From assembly GCF_017583045.1 (NCBI RefSeq), contig NZ_JAGFBF010000001.1, positions 310,001 to 374,000 of the forward strand: a stretch of 64,000 nt of DNA. The letters run 5' to 3'. Below, piece by piece: positions 27,420-35,252 of this stretch. A program made the translations under genes and the position numbers. The notes beneath the pieces are model-generated. The model was not told the DNA's origin. It made no database searches and was given only the letters and a program-made list of their open reading frames with translations. Position 1 is the first letter of the stretch. Each line of letters begins with the position of its first letter. Origin of the DNA: Leucobacter tardus (GTDB lineage Bacteria; Actinomycetota; Actinomycetes; Actinomycetales; Microbacteriaceae).

Positions 27420-28862
27420 ATGTCCGCTTCTGCACCTGCTTCCGTCGACGTCACCCGCACCGTCGTCGACGCCGAGGGAAGGACCCTCGAGGTCGAGACC
27501 GTCGAGCGCAGCGCGCCCTGGCTCACGCTCAAGGAGTCTGCGACGGCACTGCAGGCGCTGCAGGCGAAGGACGGGTCGATTCCGGATCCCTCCGATCACG
27601 CCGCCGCGGCCGAGCACATCGACACGATCGTCGCCGCGATCGCGCACCTCGCACCGCTGTTCCCTCACGACGCCGCCTACCTCGACGCGCTCCCCCGCGA
27701 CTTCGCCAACTGGGTCGATACCGGACTCGGCGTGCCCGACTTCCTCGATTCACTGGTCGCTTTTCAGCCGCAGGAGCACCGCGTCGACGGCATCCGTCAC
27801 CTCGTGGTCTTCCCGATGTACACGCAGAACGGTTCGCCCGACCGGCACGTCGAGGCGCTCATCGTCGAGACCATCTGGCCCGAGTTCGTCGCCGCCCTCG
27901 AGGCGGGCGATTACGGGAACCGCCTGTTCGTCTCGCTGCGCCTCGTCGACTTCACATCCGGATACGACACGAACTCGGCGGTGCTCTTCCCGGAGACCGT
28001 CGCGATGCGCGAGATCCCGAGCTTCACCTGGGGCGCGATCTTCCAGGACCGCGAGGCAGCACGCTACCGCCGGGTCGTCCAGGCGGCGGCCGAGATCACC
28101 AAGCTCGAGCTGCCGGACGACGCCGCGGCCATGCTCGCCGACCAGCGCCTCACCGAGCAGACGTTCGTGATGTGGGACATCATTCACGACCGCACCCACA
28201 TGCGCGGGGATCTCCCCTTCGATCCGTTCATGATCAAACAGCGCATGCCGTTCTTCCTCTACTCGCTCGAGGAGATGCGGTGCGACCTCACCGCGTTCCG
28301 GGAGTCCGTGAAGATCGAGCGCGCCCTCGCGGCTCGTGACGCTGCGGGCGAGGATCTCTCAGATGTCGAACGGCAGACGCTGATGACGGCGAAACTGGTG
28401 CAGTATGCAGTGATCTTCGATCGGATCTTCCGATTCGCCATCACGGGCGGACGCGTCCGCAACTACGACGGGCTCGGCGGGCAGCTGCTCTTCGCGTGGC
28501 TGCACCAGCGGCACGTGATCGAGTGGCGCGATGTCGAGCTCAGCTTCGATTGGGATCGCGTCGCGGACGCCGTCGTCGAGCTCGGCGACGCGATCGACGA
28601 ACTCTACTGGAAGTCCATCGACCGACCGAAGACGGTGCACTGGCTCGAGGCCTACCGCCTCGTCTCGTCCGTCGTCACCCCGAATCCGGCGTCGGTCTGG
28701 GCGGAGGGACTGCCTCGTGAGGTGCTCGCGGGCCCCCCGAAGGGCTACACCGACCTCGTGATGGACGACGAGTTCCCGCTCTCCATGTTCTTCGAGGCGT
28801 TGAACAAGAAGATGGCCGATGTCATCGCGTCCACCGCCGGAATTCGAGCCACCGATGCCTGA
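27420..28862 (+). CDS. DUF6421-family protein
   Basis: A 480-aa soluble protein matching, from memory, the actinobacterial DUF6421 family. Conserved-looking blocks include HRVDGIRHLVVFPMYTQNGS, LRLVDFTSGYDTNSAVLFPETV, MWDIIHDRTHMRGDLPFDPFMIKQRMPFF and DGLGGQLLFAWLHQRHVI. The HDRTHMRGDLPFDP segment, rich in His and Asp, looks like a possible metal or active site, but no function is established to my knowledge. ATG 27,420 has GGAG 6 nt upstream (another ATG at 27,414 overlaps the spacer). First gene of an operon with an SDR (8-nt overlap) and threonine aldolase, which suggests amino-acid metabolism. Confidence 0.8.
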   Translation: MSASAPASVDVTRTVVDAEGRTLEVETVERSAPWLTLKESATALQALQAKDGSIPDPSDHAAAAEHIDTIVAAIAHLAPLFPHDAAYLDALPRDFANWVDTGLGVPDFLDSLVAFQPQEHRVDGIRHLVVFPMYTQNGSPDRHVEALIVETIWPEFVAALEAGDYGNRLFVSLRLVDFTSGYDTNSAVLFPETVAMREIPSFTWGAIFQDREAARYRRVVQAAAEITKLELPDDAAAMLADQRLTEQTFVMWDIIHDRTHMRGDLPFDPFMIKQRMPFFLYSLEEMRCDLTAFRESVKIERALAARDAAGEDLSDVERQTLMTAKLVQYAVIFDRIFRFAITGGRVRNYDGLGGQLLFAWLHQRHVIEWRDVELSFDWDRVADAVVELGDAIDELYWKSIDRPKTVHWLEAYRLVSSVVTPNPASVWAEGLPREVLAGPPKGYTDLVMDDEFPLSMFFEALNKKMADVIASTAGIRATDA

Positions 28863-29553
28863 GGCGCACACCTCGACCAGCGACCTCAGCGGTCGCACCG
28901 TGCTCATCGCCGGTGCGACCAGCGCCGCTGGCGATGCAGCCACCCGCGCACTGCTCGCAGCGGGGGCCGGCGTCATCGCCACCGGACGCGATGCGGCGAA
29001 ACTCGCCCCACTCGCTGCGCTCGGCGCCCGCACCGAGACCATCGACCTGACCGACGAAGCAGCGGTGAACGCCCTGGCGGAACGCGTGCGGCACGACGGT
29101 CCGGTCGACGGCGTGCTGCACCTCGTGGGCGGTTGGCGCGGGGGCGGGGGGCTCGCCGGGCAGACTGAGGCCGACTACCGGGCTCTCGAGACGTCACTGA
29201 CCGCGCTGCGCAACGTGACGCGTGCATTCGATGCCGCACTGCGCGCCTCCCCCGAGAGCCGGGTCGCGATCATCTCCTCCACTGCGGTCACGCGACCGCT
29301 CGCCGGCGGGGCGAACTACGCGGCGGTCAAGGCGGCGAGCGAGGCGTGGACCCGGGCCGTCGCGCACGGCTTCGCGAAGGCCGCGCGCGACGGCGACACC
29401 GCGCTGCACGCTGCCGCCACGATCTTCCGGGTGCGCGCGCTCGCCGGTCTGGAATTGCAGGTCGCCGACGCATTCGTGGCGCTGTGGGATGCCGACGCCT
29501 CAGCCGTGAACGATACGATGCTCGAGATCGCGCCCCACCCGACATCCGTCTGA
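28855..29553 (+). CDS. SDR-family oxidoreductase
   Basis: A 232-aa short-chain dehydrogenase. The N-terminal cofactor site TVLIAGATSAAGDAATRALL departs from TGxxxGxG (Ala-Ser replaces one Gly), while VLHLVGGWRGGGG replaces the NNAG motif. The Ser (VAIISSTAV) and the YAAVK Tyr/Lys pair are intact, so it is probably active. Starts at ATG 28,855, overlapping the DUF6421 stop by 8 nt. It is an atypical SDR fixed between DUF6421 and threonine aldolase; substrate unknown. Confidence 0.85.
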   Translation: MPEAHTSTSDLSGRTVLIAGATSAAGDAATRALLAAGAGVIATGRDAAKLAPLAALGARTETIDLTDEAAVNALAERVRHDGPVDGVLHLVGGWRGGGGLAGQTEADYRALETSLTALRNVTRAFDAALRASPESRVAIISSTAVTRPLAGGANYAAVKAASEAWTRAVAHGFAKAARDGDTALHAAATIFRVRALAGLELQVADAFVALWDADASAVNDTMLEIAPHPTSV

Positions 29554-29576
29554 CCGTCCGACTGACAAGGAGCCCC

Positions 29577-30656
29577 ATGCCCACGATCCACAACCCCGAG
29601 ACCCGGGGGTTCGCCTCTGACAACTACTCGGGAATCCACCCCGAGGTGCTCACGGCGATCGGTGAAGCGAATGGGGGCCACCAGCCCGCGTACGGTGCGG
29701 ATGCGTACACGGAACGGTTGCAGTCCGTGATCACCGAGCACTTCGGTGAGAACGCATCGGTGTGGCCCGTCTTCAACGGCACCGGTGCCAATGTGCTCGG
29801 CATGCTCGCCATGCTGCCGCGTTGGGGGGCCGTCATCTGCGCGGATACCGCGCACATTCACGCCGATGAGGGCGGAGCCCCCGAGAAGTCGGCGGGCATC
29901 AAGCTGCTTCCGGTCGCAACACCCGACGGCAAGCTCACCCCTGAGCTCATCGCGCAAGAGGCCTGGGGGTGGGGCGACGAGCACCGCGCGCAGCCGCTCG
30001 TCATCTACATCACCCAGTCCACCGAGCTCGGCACCGTGTACACCCCGGATGAGGTTCGCGCGATCACCGACTACGCGCACGAGCGCGGCATGCACGTGTT
30101 CATGGACGGAGCCCGTCTCGCCAACGCTGCGGCCGCCCTCAACCTCCCGCTGCGTGCGTTCACGACCGATGCCGGGGTCGACGCGCTCGCGCTCGGCGGC
30201 ACGAAGAACGGCGCGATGGGGGCCGAGGCCGTCGTCGTCCTGAACGAGGCGGCAGCCTCCGGGCTCGTCTACCTGCGCAAGCACCAGATGCAGTTGGCCT
30301 CGAAGATGCGCTTCGTGTCGGCTCAGCTGCTCGCACTGCTCGATGGCGACCTGTTCATGCGCAACGCTCGTCACGCCAACGCGATGGCGCAGCGACTGCG
30401 ATCCGGGATCGACCGCGACATCGCGTCGGGCGCACTTACCGGCGTCGCGTTCACGCAGCAGACGCAGGCCAATGCCATCTTCGCGACCCTGCCGGCCGGA
30501 GTCGCCGACCGCCTGCGCGAGAAGTTCCGGTTCTACGATTGGGACGCCGCGCAGGGCGAGGTGCGGTGGGTCTGCAGCTTCGACACCGCCGAGGCCGACG
30601 TCGACGCGTTCCTGGCCGCTCTGCGCGAGGAGTTGGCACCCACTTCGGTCCAGTAG
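29577..30656 (+). CDS. ltaE: Low-specificity L-threonine aldolase-family PLP enzyme
   Basis: A 359-aa fold-type I PLP enzyme of the beta-eliminating-lyase family. Landmarks: FASDNYSGIHPEVL, GTGANVLGML (phosphate-binding), ADTAHIHADEGGAPEK, HVFMDGARLANAAAAL (Asp contacting pyridine N) and ALGGTKNGAMGAEAVV with the Schiff-base Lys at residue 210. It cleaves L-threonine or L-allo-threonine to glycine and acetaldehyde, or works on related beta-hydroxy amino acids. AAGGAG lies 6 nt before the ATG. 23 nt separate it from the SDR, so they are co-transcribed. Confidence 0.92.
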   Translation: MPTIHNPETRGFASDNYSGIHPEVLTAIGEANGGHQPAYGADAYTERLQSVITEHFGENASVWPVFNGTGANVLGMLAMLPRWGAVICADTAHIHADEGGAPEKSAGIKLLPVATPDGKLTPELIAQEAWGWGDEHRAQPLVIYITQSTELGTVYTPDEVRAITDYAHERGMHVFMDGARLANAAAALNLPLRAFTTDAGVDALALGGTKNGAMGAEAVVVLNEAAASGLVYLRKHQMQLASKMRFVSAQLLALLDGDLFMRNARHANAMAQRLRSGIDRDIASGALTGVAFTQQTQANAIFATLPAGVADRLREKFRFYDWDAAQGEVRWVCSFDTAEADVDAFLAALREELAPTSVQ

Positions 30657-30711
30657 ACGGGCGCCACTCCCCCGACTTGCCTCTCCCGCCGCGCAGGAGG
30701 ATGCTGGGGTC

Positions 30712-31755
30712 GTGCAGTTCACGCCCGTAAGCACCCTCCCCCGTCGGCTGCGCGATCGCGGTGCGGAGGTATGGCCGGGCGTCATCCTATCGCTCGGCAT
30801 CGCCGTCCTCGCGACGTTCGTGGGTCATGCGATTCCCGTCGCCGGGTCGGCGCTGCCGGCGATCGTGATCGGCGTGATCATCGGGCTCGTCCGACGGCCA
30901 GGCGCACGTCTACGACCCGGCGTCGCGTACTCGTCGAAGTTCCTCCTGCAGTTCGCGGTCGTGCTGCTCGGGGCGCAGCTCTCGCTGGGAAGCATCCTGG
31001 TCGTCGGAGCGGAGTCGCTCCCCGTCATGCTCGCATCGCTCATCGTCTGCCTGCTCGGAGCATGGTGGATCGGGCGCGTGCTGGGCGTTCACCGTCGACT
31101 CCGGACACTCATCGGTGTCGGCACCGGCGTCTGCGGGGCTTCCGCGATCGCCGCGGTCTCACCGATCATCGGGGCGCTGGCCGGCGAAGTCGCCTACGCC
31201 ATCTCGGTCATCTTCCTCTTCAACGTTCTTGCGGTCGCACTCTTTCCGCTGATCGGGCACGCGCTCGCGCTGGATCCGCACGCGTTCGGTCTCCTCGCCG
31301 GCACCGCCGTCAACGACACGAGCTCGGTCGTCGCCGCGGCGAGCGTGTTCAGCACCGCAGCGCTCGGGTTCGCCGTGGTGGTGAAACTCGTCCGTACGCT
31401 CATGATCATTCCGATCAGCATCGGCCTGTCCGTGCTCGAGGCGAAACGTTCGGCCGGTGCCGGGCGGCTGACAGTGAGACGGGTCGTGTCATTCGTCCCC
31501 TGGTTCCTGGCGGGGTTCATCGTGGTCGCGCTCCTCAACTCCATCGGTGCCTTTCCGCAGAGTGTGCACGACCCCCTCGTCGCCGCGAGCGTGTTCCTCA
31601 TCGCCACCGCACTGGCGGCGATCGGACTCTCCACCGACATCGGGGCGATGCGCGACGCCGGGTGGCGTCCACTGCTGCTCGGAGCGGTGCTCTGGGTGCT
31701 CGTCACGGCCACTTCACTGGCGGTCATGATCGCGACCGGCTGGGTCGGCCTGTGA
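30712..31755 (+). CDS. YeiH-family putative sulfate/sulfonate exporter
   Basis: A 347-aa membrane protein with about ten helices. YeiH (UPF0324) features: PAIVIGVIIGLV, FLLQFAVVLLGAQLSLGSI, LIGVGTGVCGASAIAAVSPIIGA, GTAVNDTSSVVAAASVFS and LIATALAAIGLSTDIGAM. The start is a GTG at 30,712; AGGAGG lies 11 nt upstream. The substrate is uncertain (the family name is from annotation). It follows the threonine aldolase by 55 nt and may belong to the same transcript, perhaps exporting a product or toxic anion. Confidence 0.88.
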   Translation: MQFTPVSTLPRRLRDRGAEVWPGVILSLGIAVLATFVGHAIPVAGSALPAIVIGVIIGLVRRPGARLRPGVAYSSKFLLQFAVVLLGAQLSLGSILVVGAESLPVMLASLIVCLLGAWWIGRVLGVHRRLRTLIGVGTGVCGASAIAAVSPIIGALAGEVAYAISVIFLFNVLAVALFPLIGHALALDPHAFGLLAGTAVNDTSSVVAAASVFSTAALGFAVVVKLVRTLMIIPISIGLSVLEAKRSAGAGRLTVRRVVSFVPWFLAGFIVVALLNSIGAFPQSVHDPLVAASVFLIATALAAIGLSTDIGAMRDAGWRPLLLGAVLWVLVTATSLAVMIATGWVGL

Positions 31756-31761
31756 GCGCAC

Positions 31762-31775
31762 GTTTCACGTGGAAC
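31762..31775. promoter_or_regulatory. Degenerate parS site over the EamA stop codon
   Basis: GTTTCACGTGGAAC differs from the consensus parS core GTTTCACGTGAAAC at one base. It overlaps the TGA of the minus-strand EamA gene, whose last codons read out of the CACGTGA core. It is about 20 kb or more from the other sites. Confidence 0.55.
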
Positions 31776-32688
31776 GGGGGTGTCCGCGCGTCGACCCACG
31801 GCCGGGAGCAGTGACGAGCGTCGCCGCCGCAGCTCCCCCGATGAGGCACAACCCGATGAGGTCGGTCGCAGAGGGGACTTCAGCGAGCACCACCCCGGCG
31901 ATGACGATGCCGAACACCGGCACGAGCAGGGTCCCGAGCGATGCGGTCGCCGCAGGGATCCTGCGCAGCACGCTGAACCAGAGGAGATAGGCGACGATCG
32001 TGCCGAGAACCGTGTTGTACGCGATGCCGAGCAGTGCCCCTGTGGAGATCGAAATCGGCGTATCGCGCGGGTCGAGCGCGAGCCCGAGGAGCGACAGGAG
32101 CGTCGCGGAGATCAATTGGATCGCGGTCGAGACGACCGGTGCGACGTCGAGACCGAGGCGCTTCACGTACATCGTGCCCGCAGCCCAGCTCAGGGCCGAC
32201 AGCAGTGCGAACGCCGGGCCGAGCCCCCCTCCGTCGCTGAACACCGGCCATCCGAGAATCAGCAGACCGAGGGCCGCGAGAGCGACGGCCAGCACCCGTG
32301 ACCTCGTCGGTCGCTCGCGGAACACCAGCCAACTGAGCAAGACCACCCACACGGGCATGGTGTAGACGACGATGGACGTGCGACCGGCCGACGTGTGCGT
32401 CATCGCCAGGGCGGAGAAGACCCCGAATCCCCCGATGCCGAACGCGCCCGCCACCACGAGGTGAGCAACGTTCTTGACATCCAAACGCACGATCGATGCT
32501 CGCGTCGCGTACGCCGATGCGGCCAGCACGACGGCCGCACTCCCGAATGCGAGGCTGCGCAGTTCCCAGACCGTGAACGACGACAGCGCTGCTTTGGAAG
32601 CGACGAAATTGCCGCCCCACAGCAGTGCCACCAGCAGCAGCGCAACGCGGTCGTGCCCCCTCATGCGATGAACCGCGGGTCCGACCAC
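31765..32688 (-). CDS. EamA/DMT-superfamily transporter
   Basis: A 307-aa membrane protein with ten helices in two EamA repeats: LLLVALLWGGNFVASKAALSSF in the first, then a second beginning GLGPAFALLSALSWAAGTMYVKRL. The tail is basic and Gly/Ser/Arg-rich. Members export amino acids or other metabolites. The start is uncertain: GTG at 32,688 has GGGAG close upstream, while ATG 32,664 (MRGHDRVALL) has none. Convergent with YeiH; its stop lies in a parS-like sequence. Confidence 0.85.
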   Translation of the reverse strand: MVGPAVHRMRGHDRVALLLVALLWGGNFVASKAALSSFTVWELRSLAFGSAAVVLAASAYATRASIVRLDVKNVAHLVVAGAFGIGGFGVFSALAMTHTSAGRTSIVVYTMPVWVVLLSWLVFRERPTRSRVLAVALAALGLLILGWPVFSDGGGLGPAFALLSALSWAAGTMYVKRLGLDVAPVVSTAIQLISATLLSLLGLALDPRDTPISISTGALLGIAYNTVLGTIVAYLLWFSVLRRIPAATASLGTLLVPVFGIVIAGVVLAEVPSATDLIGLCLIGGAAAATLVTAPGRGSTRGHPRST

Positions 32689-32716
32689 AGCTCCCGCAGG
32701 CGAGGAGCTTCGGTGC

Positions 32717-33187
32717 TCACGCGGGGGATGCCGTGGGGACGGCGTCGTACGTCACCCAGTGCGTTCGCGTCGCGATCTGATCGTAGAGGCCTTGGGCACG
32801 ACGATTCTCCGATGCGGTGATCCATCGCACCACCGAGCAATCGGCATCGCCGGCGATCTTCTGCAGCTGTTCGATCAACGCATGTCCAACACCTTGGCCG
32901 CGAGCCTCGGGATCGGTGAACAGATCATCCAGCCACATCCCGACGGTGCCGGTGGACGGACGCGCGAAGCGGCGGTAGTGCGCGATGCCGACGATCTCGT
33001 CCCCGCGCAGCGCGACGAGTCCCTGGGTTTCATGCCCGGCGTCGTTGAGCCATTCCCAGACGCGTGTTTCCACCCGCTCGTCCGCAGTGAGTCGGTAGAA
33101 ATCGCGGTAGGCATGGAACAACTCGCGCCACCGAGGCTCGTCATCACGGTTCACCGGTCGGACGGTGAAAGCGTTCGATGCATGCAT
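32717..33187 (-). CDS. GNAT-family N-acetyltransferase
   Basis: A 156-aa acetyltransferase. VRPVNRDDEPRWRELFHAY begins the fold; GLVALRGDEIVGIAHYRRF leads to the acetyl-CoA site LDDLFTDPEARGQGVGHALIEQL (RGQGVG pyrophosphate loop), and ASENRRAQGLYDQIA closes the domain. Substrate unknown. The start at 33,187 has only a weak purine site. It lies divergently beside the MocR regulator and 28 nt upstream of the EamA gene, so regulator, acetyltransferase and exporter may form a unit (inference). Confidence 0.88.
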   Translation of the reverse strand: MHASNAFTVRPVNRDDEPRWRELFHAYRDFYRLTADERVETRVWEWLNDAGHETQGLVALRGDEIVGIAHYRRFARPSTGTVGMWLDDLFTDPEARGQGVGHALIEQLQKIAGDADCSVVRWITASENRRAQGLYDQIATRTHWVTYDAVPTASPA

Positions 33188-33304
33188 GGGCGTGGTCCGC
33201 CTTTCTCGTTTGTGGCATCGTTCCCGAATGCCTGCGTCAGGTCCACGGTACGAGGGATTCCGGCCTCGCATATAGGCCAGAATGGTCCGGGCCGGGCAGA
33301 CCAG

Positions 33305-33310
33305 TACACT
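33305..33310 (+). promoter_or_regulatory. -10 box of a probable leaderless transcript (MocR gene)
   Basis: TACACT ends 6 nt before the ATG at 33,317. Upstream, TGGTC (33,283-33,287) and GACCA form an inverted repeat that could be the autoregulatory site. Confidence 0.4.
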
Positions 33311-33316
33311 GCGAAT

Positions 33317-34765
33317 ATGCGTCAGGCTTTCCCGATGAACCTCGTCATCGCCCCGCAGAGCGACGACGCACGACTGACCCGCGTAGCGCTGGCCGCGCGG
33401 CTCCGAGAGATCCTGCTGAGCGGACAGCTGACGGCCCGCGATCCGTTGCCCTCCACCCGGGTGCTGGCGCGCGCCGTCGGGGTATCGCGCACCACCGTGG
33501 TCGCCGCGTACGAAGAGCTCGCGGGCGAAGGATACGTGGACATGGTGCCGGGATCGGGTACGTACGTCGCCGAGGCGCTGTCGGGGACGACCGCGCCTCG
33601 TTTCGAGCGTGCAGCGAACGCCCCGGACCCTCCGCACCCCGCATCCGCTCGGGTCCCACCCGTACCGAGCGGCATCGACATGATGCCCGGCAGCCCGTCA
33701 GCGCATTTCGATCGAAACCCTGACTGGGCACGCGCGTGGAAGTCGGCGACCGCAGGTACGCTGCCGGCAGTGCCGCCGCCTGCGGCCGGCACCCCCGAAC
33801 TGCGCGAAGAGATCGCACAGCATCTCCGGGCGACTCGAGGTGTGCGCTGCACCGCAGAGAACATCGTCGTGACCTCAGGGACCAACGATGGCATCGCACT
33901 GCTCGTGCACGCGCTCCGCCCGCGCTCCGGGAAGTACTCCATCGCGACGGAAGACCCGGGGTATCCCTCAGCGCGCAGCGTCATCGCCGTACTCGGCGCA
34001 GATCCGACGCCGATTCCGGTGAGCGACGGAGGCATCGATGTCGCACACCTGAGAGCCTGTGATGATCCCATTGCAGCCGCCCTCGTCACCCCGAGCCACC
34101 AATACCCGTTAGGCGGCCGGCTCCCGGTAGCTGCCCGACTCGAGCTCCTCGCCTGGGCCAGGGAACGTCAGGCATTCATCCTCGAGGACGACTACGACAG
34201 CGAGTTCCGGTACGGCGCGCCACCGCTGCCATCGATCGCCTCGCTCGACGAACACCACCGCGTCGCCCTCCTCGGCAGCTACTCGAAAACGCTGACCCCG
34301 TGGCTGCGATGCGGCTACCTCTTCGTGAACAACGCAGCGCTGCTCGAACGGATCATCACCGTGCGAGCAGCACTCGGCCCGTCCGTGTCCGGCGCGGTGC
34401 AGACCGCACTCGCGCACTTCCACGCCTCAGGAGGATTGCGTCGACACCTGATGAGGGTCGGACGCGTCTACGCCCATCGCAGAGCCCTCGTACTGAACGC
34501 CGCACACCAGTTCCAGGCGAAATATCGGCTCAGCGCCCTCGAAGGCGGACTGCACGCGACGATCACCTGGCGATCGGGGCCTTCAGCCGAGACGATCGTC
34601 GCAGAGCTCGCGCACCGGGCGATTTACGCCGCCCCGCTCCATCGCTACTCCCATCACCCTGATGCGCGCGAGCAGGAAGGCATCGTCTTCGGCTACGGGG
34701 CGCCGTCGGATACCCAGTTGCAACGGGGCATCGACGCCATCGCGGAGGTGCTCCGTGCGCACTGA
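33317..34765 (+). CDS. MocR/PdxR-family regulator (GntR HTH fused to aminotransferase-like domain)
   Basis: A 482-aa fusion. Residues 10-85 form a GntR winged HTH (RLREILLSGQLTARDPLPSTRVLARAVGVSRTTVVAAYEELAGEGYV). Residues 120-482 form a fold-type I aminotransferase-like domain (VVTSGTNDGIALL, TPSHQYPLGGRLP, LEDDYDSEFRYG, and GSYSKTLTPWLRCGYL carrying the PLP Lys). MocR proteins sense PLP or its amino-acid adducts and control vitamin B6, GABA or taurine genes. It is divergent from GNAT and EamA genes, its likely targets. It is the last backbone gene before the tRNA-Ala island. Confidence 0.9.
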   Translation: MRQAFPMNLVIAPQSDDARLTRVALAARLREILLSGQLTARDPLPSTRVLARAVGVSRTTVVAAYEELAGEGYVDMVPGSGTYVAEALSGTTAPRFERAANAPDPPHPASARVPPVPSGIDMMPGSPSAHFDRNPDWARAWKSATAGTLPAVPPPAAGTPELREEIAQHLRATRGVRCTAENIVVTSGTNDGIALLVHALRPRSGKYSIATEDPGYPSARSVIAVLGADPTPIPVSDGGIDVAHLRACDDPIAAALVTPSHQYPLGGRLPVAARLELLAWARERQAFILEDDYDSEFRYGAPPLPSIASLDEHHRVALLGSYSKTLTPWLRCGYLFVNNAALLERIITVRAALGPSVSGAVQTALAHFHASGGLRRHLMRVGRVYAHRRALVLNAAHQFQAKYRLSALEGGLHATITWRSGPSAETIVAELAHRAIYAAPLHRYSHHPDAREQEGIVFGYGAPSDTQLQRGIDAIAEVLRAH

Positions 34766-34789
34766 CGCTCGCCGCCCGGGGAAGGAGAG

Positions 34790-34829
34790 AGGTCCTGATT
34801 CCGTTGCTCTCGAACAGGAATCAGGACCT
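34790..34829. terminator. Hairpin terminator at the left island junction
   Basis: Arms AGGTCCTGATTCC (34,790-34,802) and its complement (34,817-34,829) with a 14-nt loop; TTCTC follows. It ends the MocR gene and, before integration, would have terminated the tRNA-Ala transcript from the other side. Confidence 0.75.
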
Positions 34830-34837
34830 TCTCGATG

Positions 34838-34863
34838 GTGGATCCTGGGAGATTCGAACTCCC
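34838..34863. repeat. Left attachment-site copy: duplicated 3' end of tRNA-Ala
   Basis: A 26-bp exact copy of the sequence at 46,208-46,233, namely the discriminator base, acceptor 3' strand and most of the T arm of tRNA-Ala(TGC), read on the minus strand. No tRNA body follows, so this is the duplicated remnant created by site-specific integration. Confidence 0.85.
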
Positions 34864-35252
34864 CCGGCATCCGTCCGTTCAATGACCCGAACCTAAGAAT
34901 CCCCGAAACTTGAGGGCTCTCTGGTCACTAGAGAGCTGTATCGAATCACACCAAGCACCATCAGATGTTGCCAGCATGTTGCCACGAGAGCAGACAAAGA
35001 GACTCAACAAGTGGAATCTCAAGCCCACTCTCGCTAGCAGGCCACGGGCCAACCAGCTTCACTCTTCGCTCAAACGTGAGGAGGTCTCAATCTGCGAGGA
35101 TCGCCCGACGAGACAAAACCGCGGTGGTCTCGGCGCACGCTTCGGCAAACCTGTGGTCGTGGTCCAGGTCGAGATCGAGCGTTATGGGCTAGCTGGATGC
35201 GTCTGATCCTGATGATTCATGCGAGAAGCGCACGAAGGCAGTCCCATCAAAC
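34864..35252. other. Non-coding left end of the island with repeats
   Basis: No convincing gene in this 389-bp stretch. It has a 7-bp inverted repeat (GCTCTCT at 34,916-34,922 and AGAGAGC at 34,930-34,936) and two direct copies of ATGTTGCCA (34,965-34,973 and 34,976-34,984). Similar GTTGCCA words occur near the integrase end (around 46,079-46,137). They could be arm-type integrase-binding sites. Confidence 0.45.

Noticed and set aside
34838..34863. A second tRNA-Ala gene at the left boundary
   Set aside because: Only the 3' end (T arm and acceptor strand) is present; there is no D arm, anticodon or 5' acceptor strand, so it is a duplicated attachment sequence.
34910..35206. Short ORFs at the left end of the island
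   Set aside because: Mixed, low-quality sequence with no ribosome-binding site and no recognisable family; read as non-coding.
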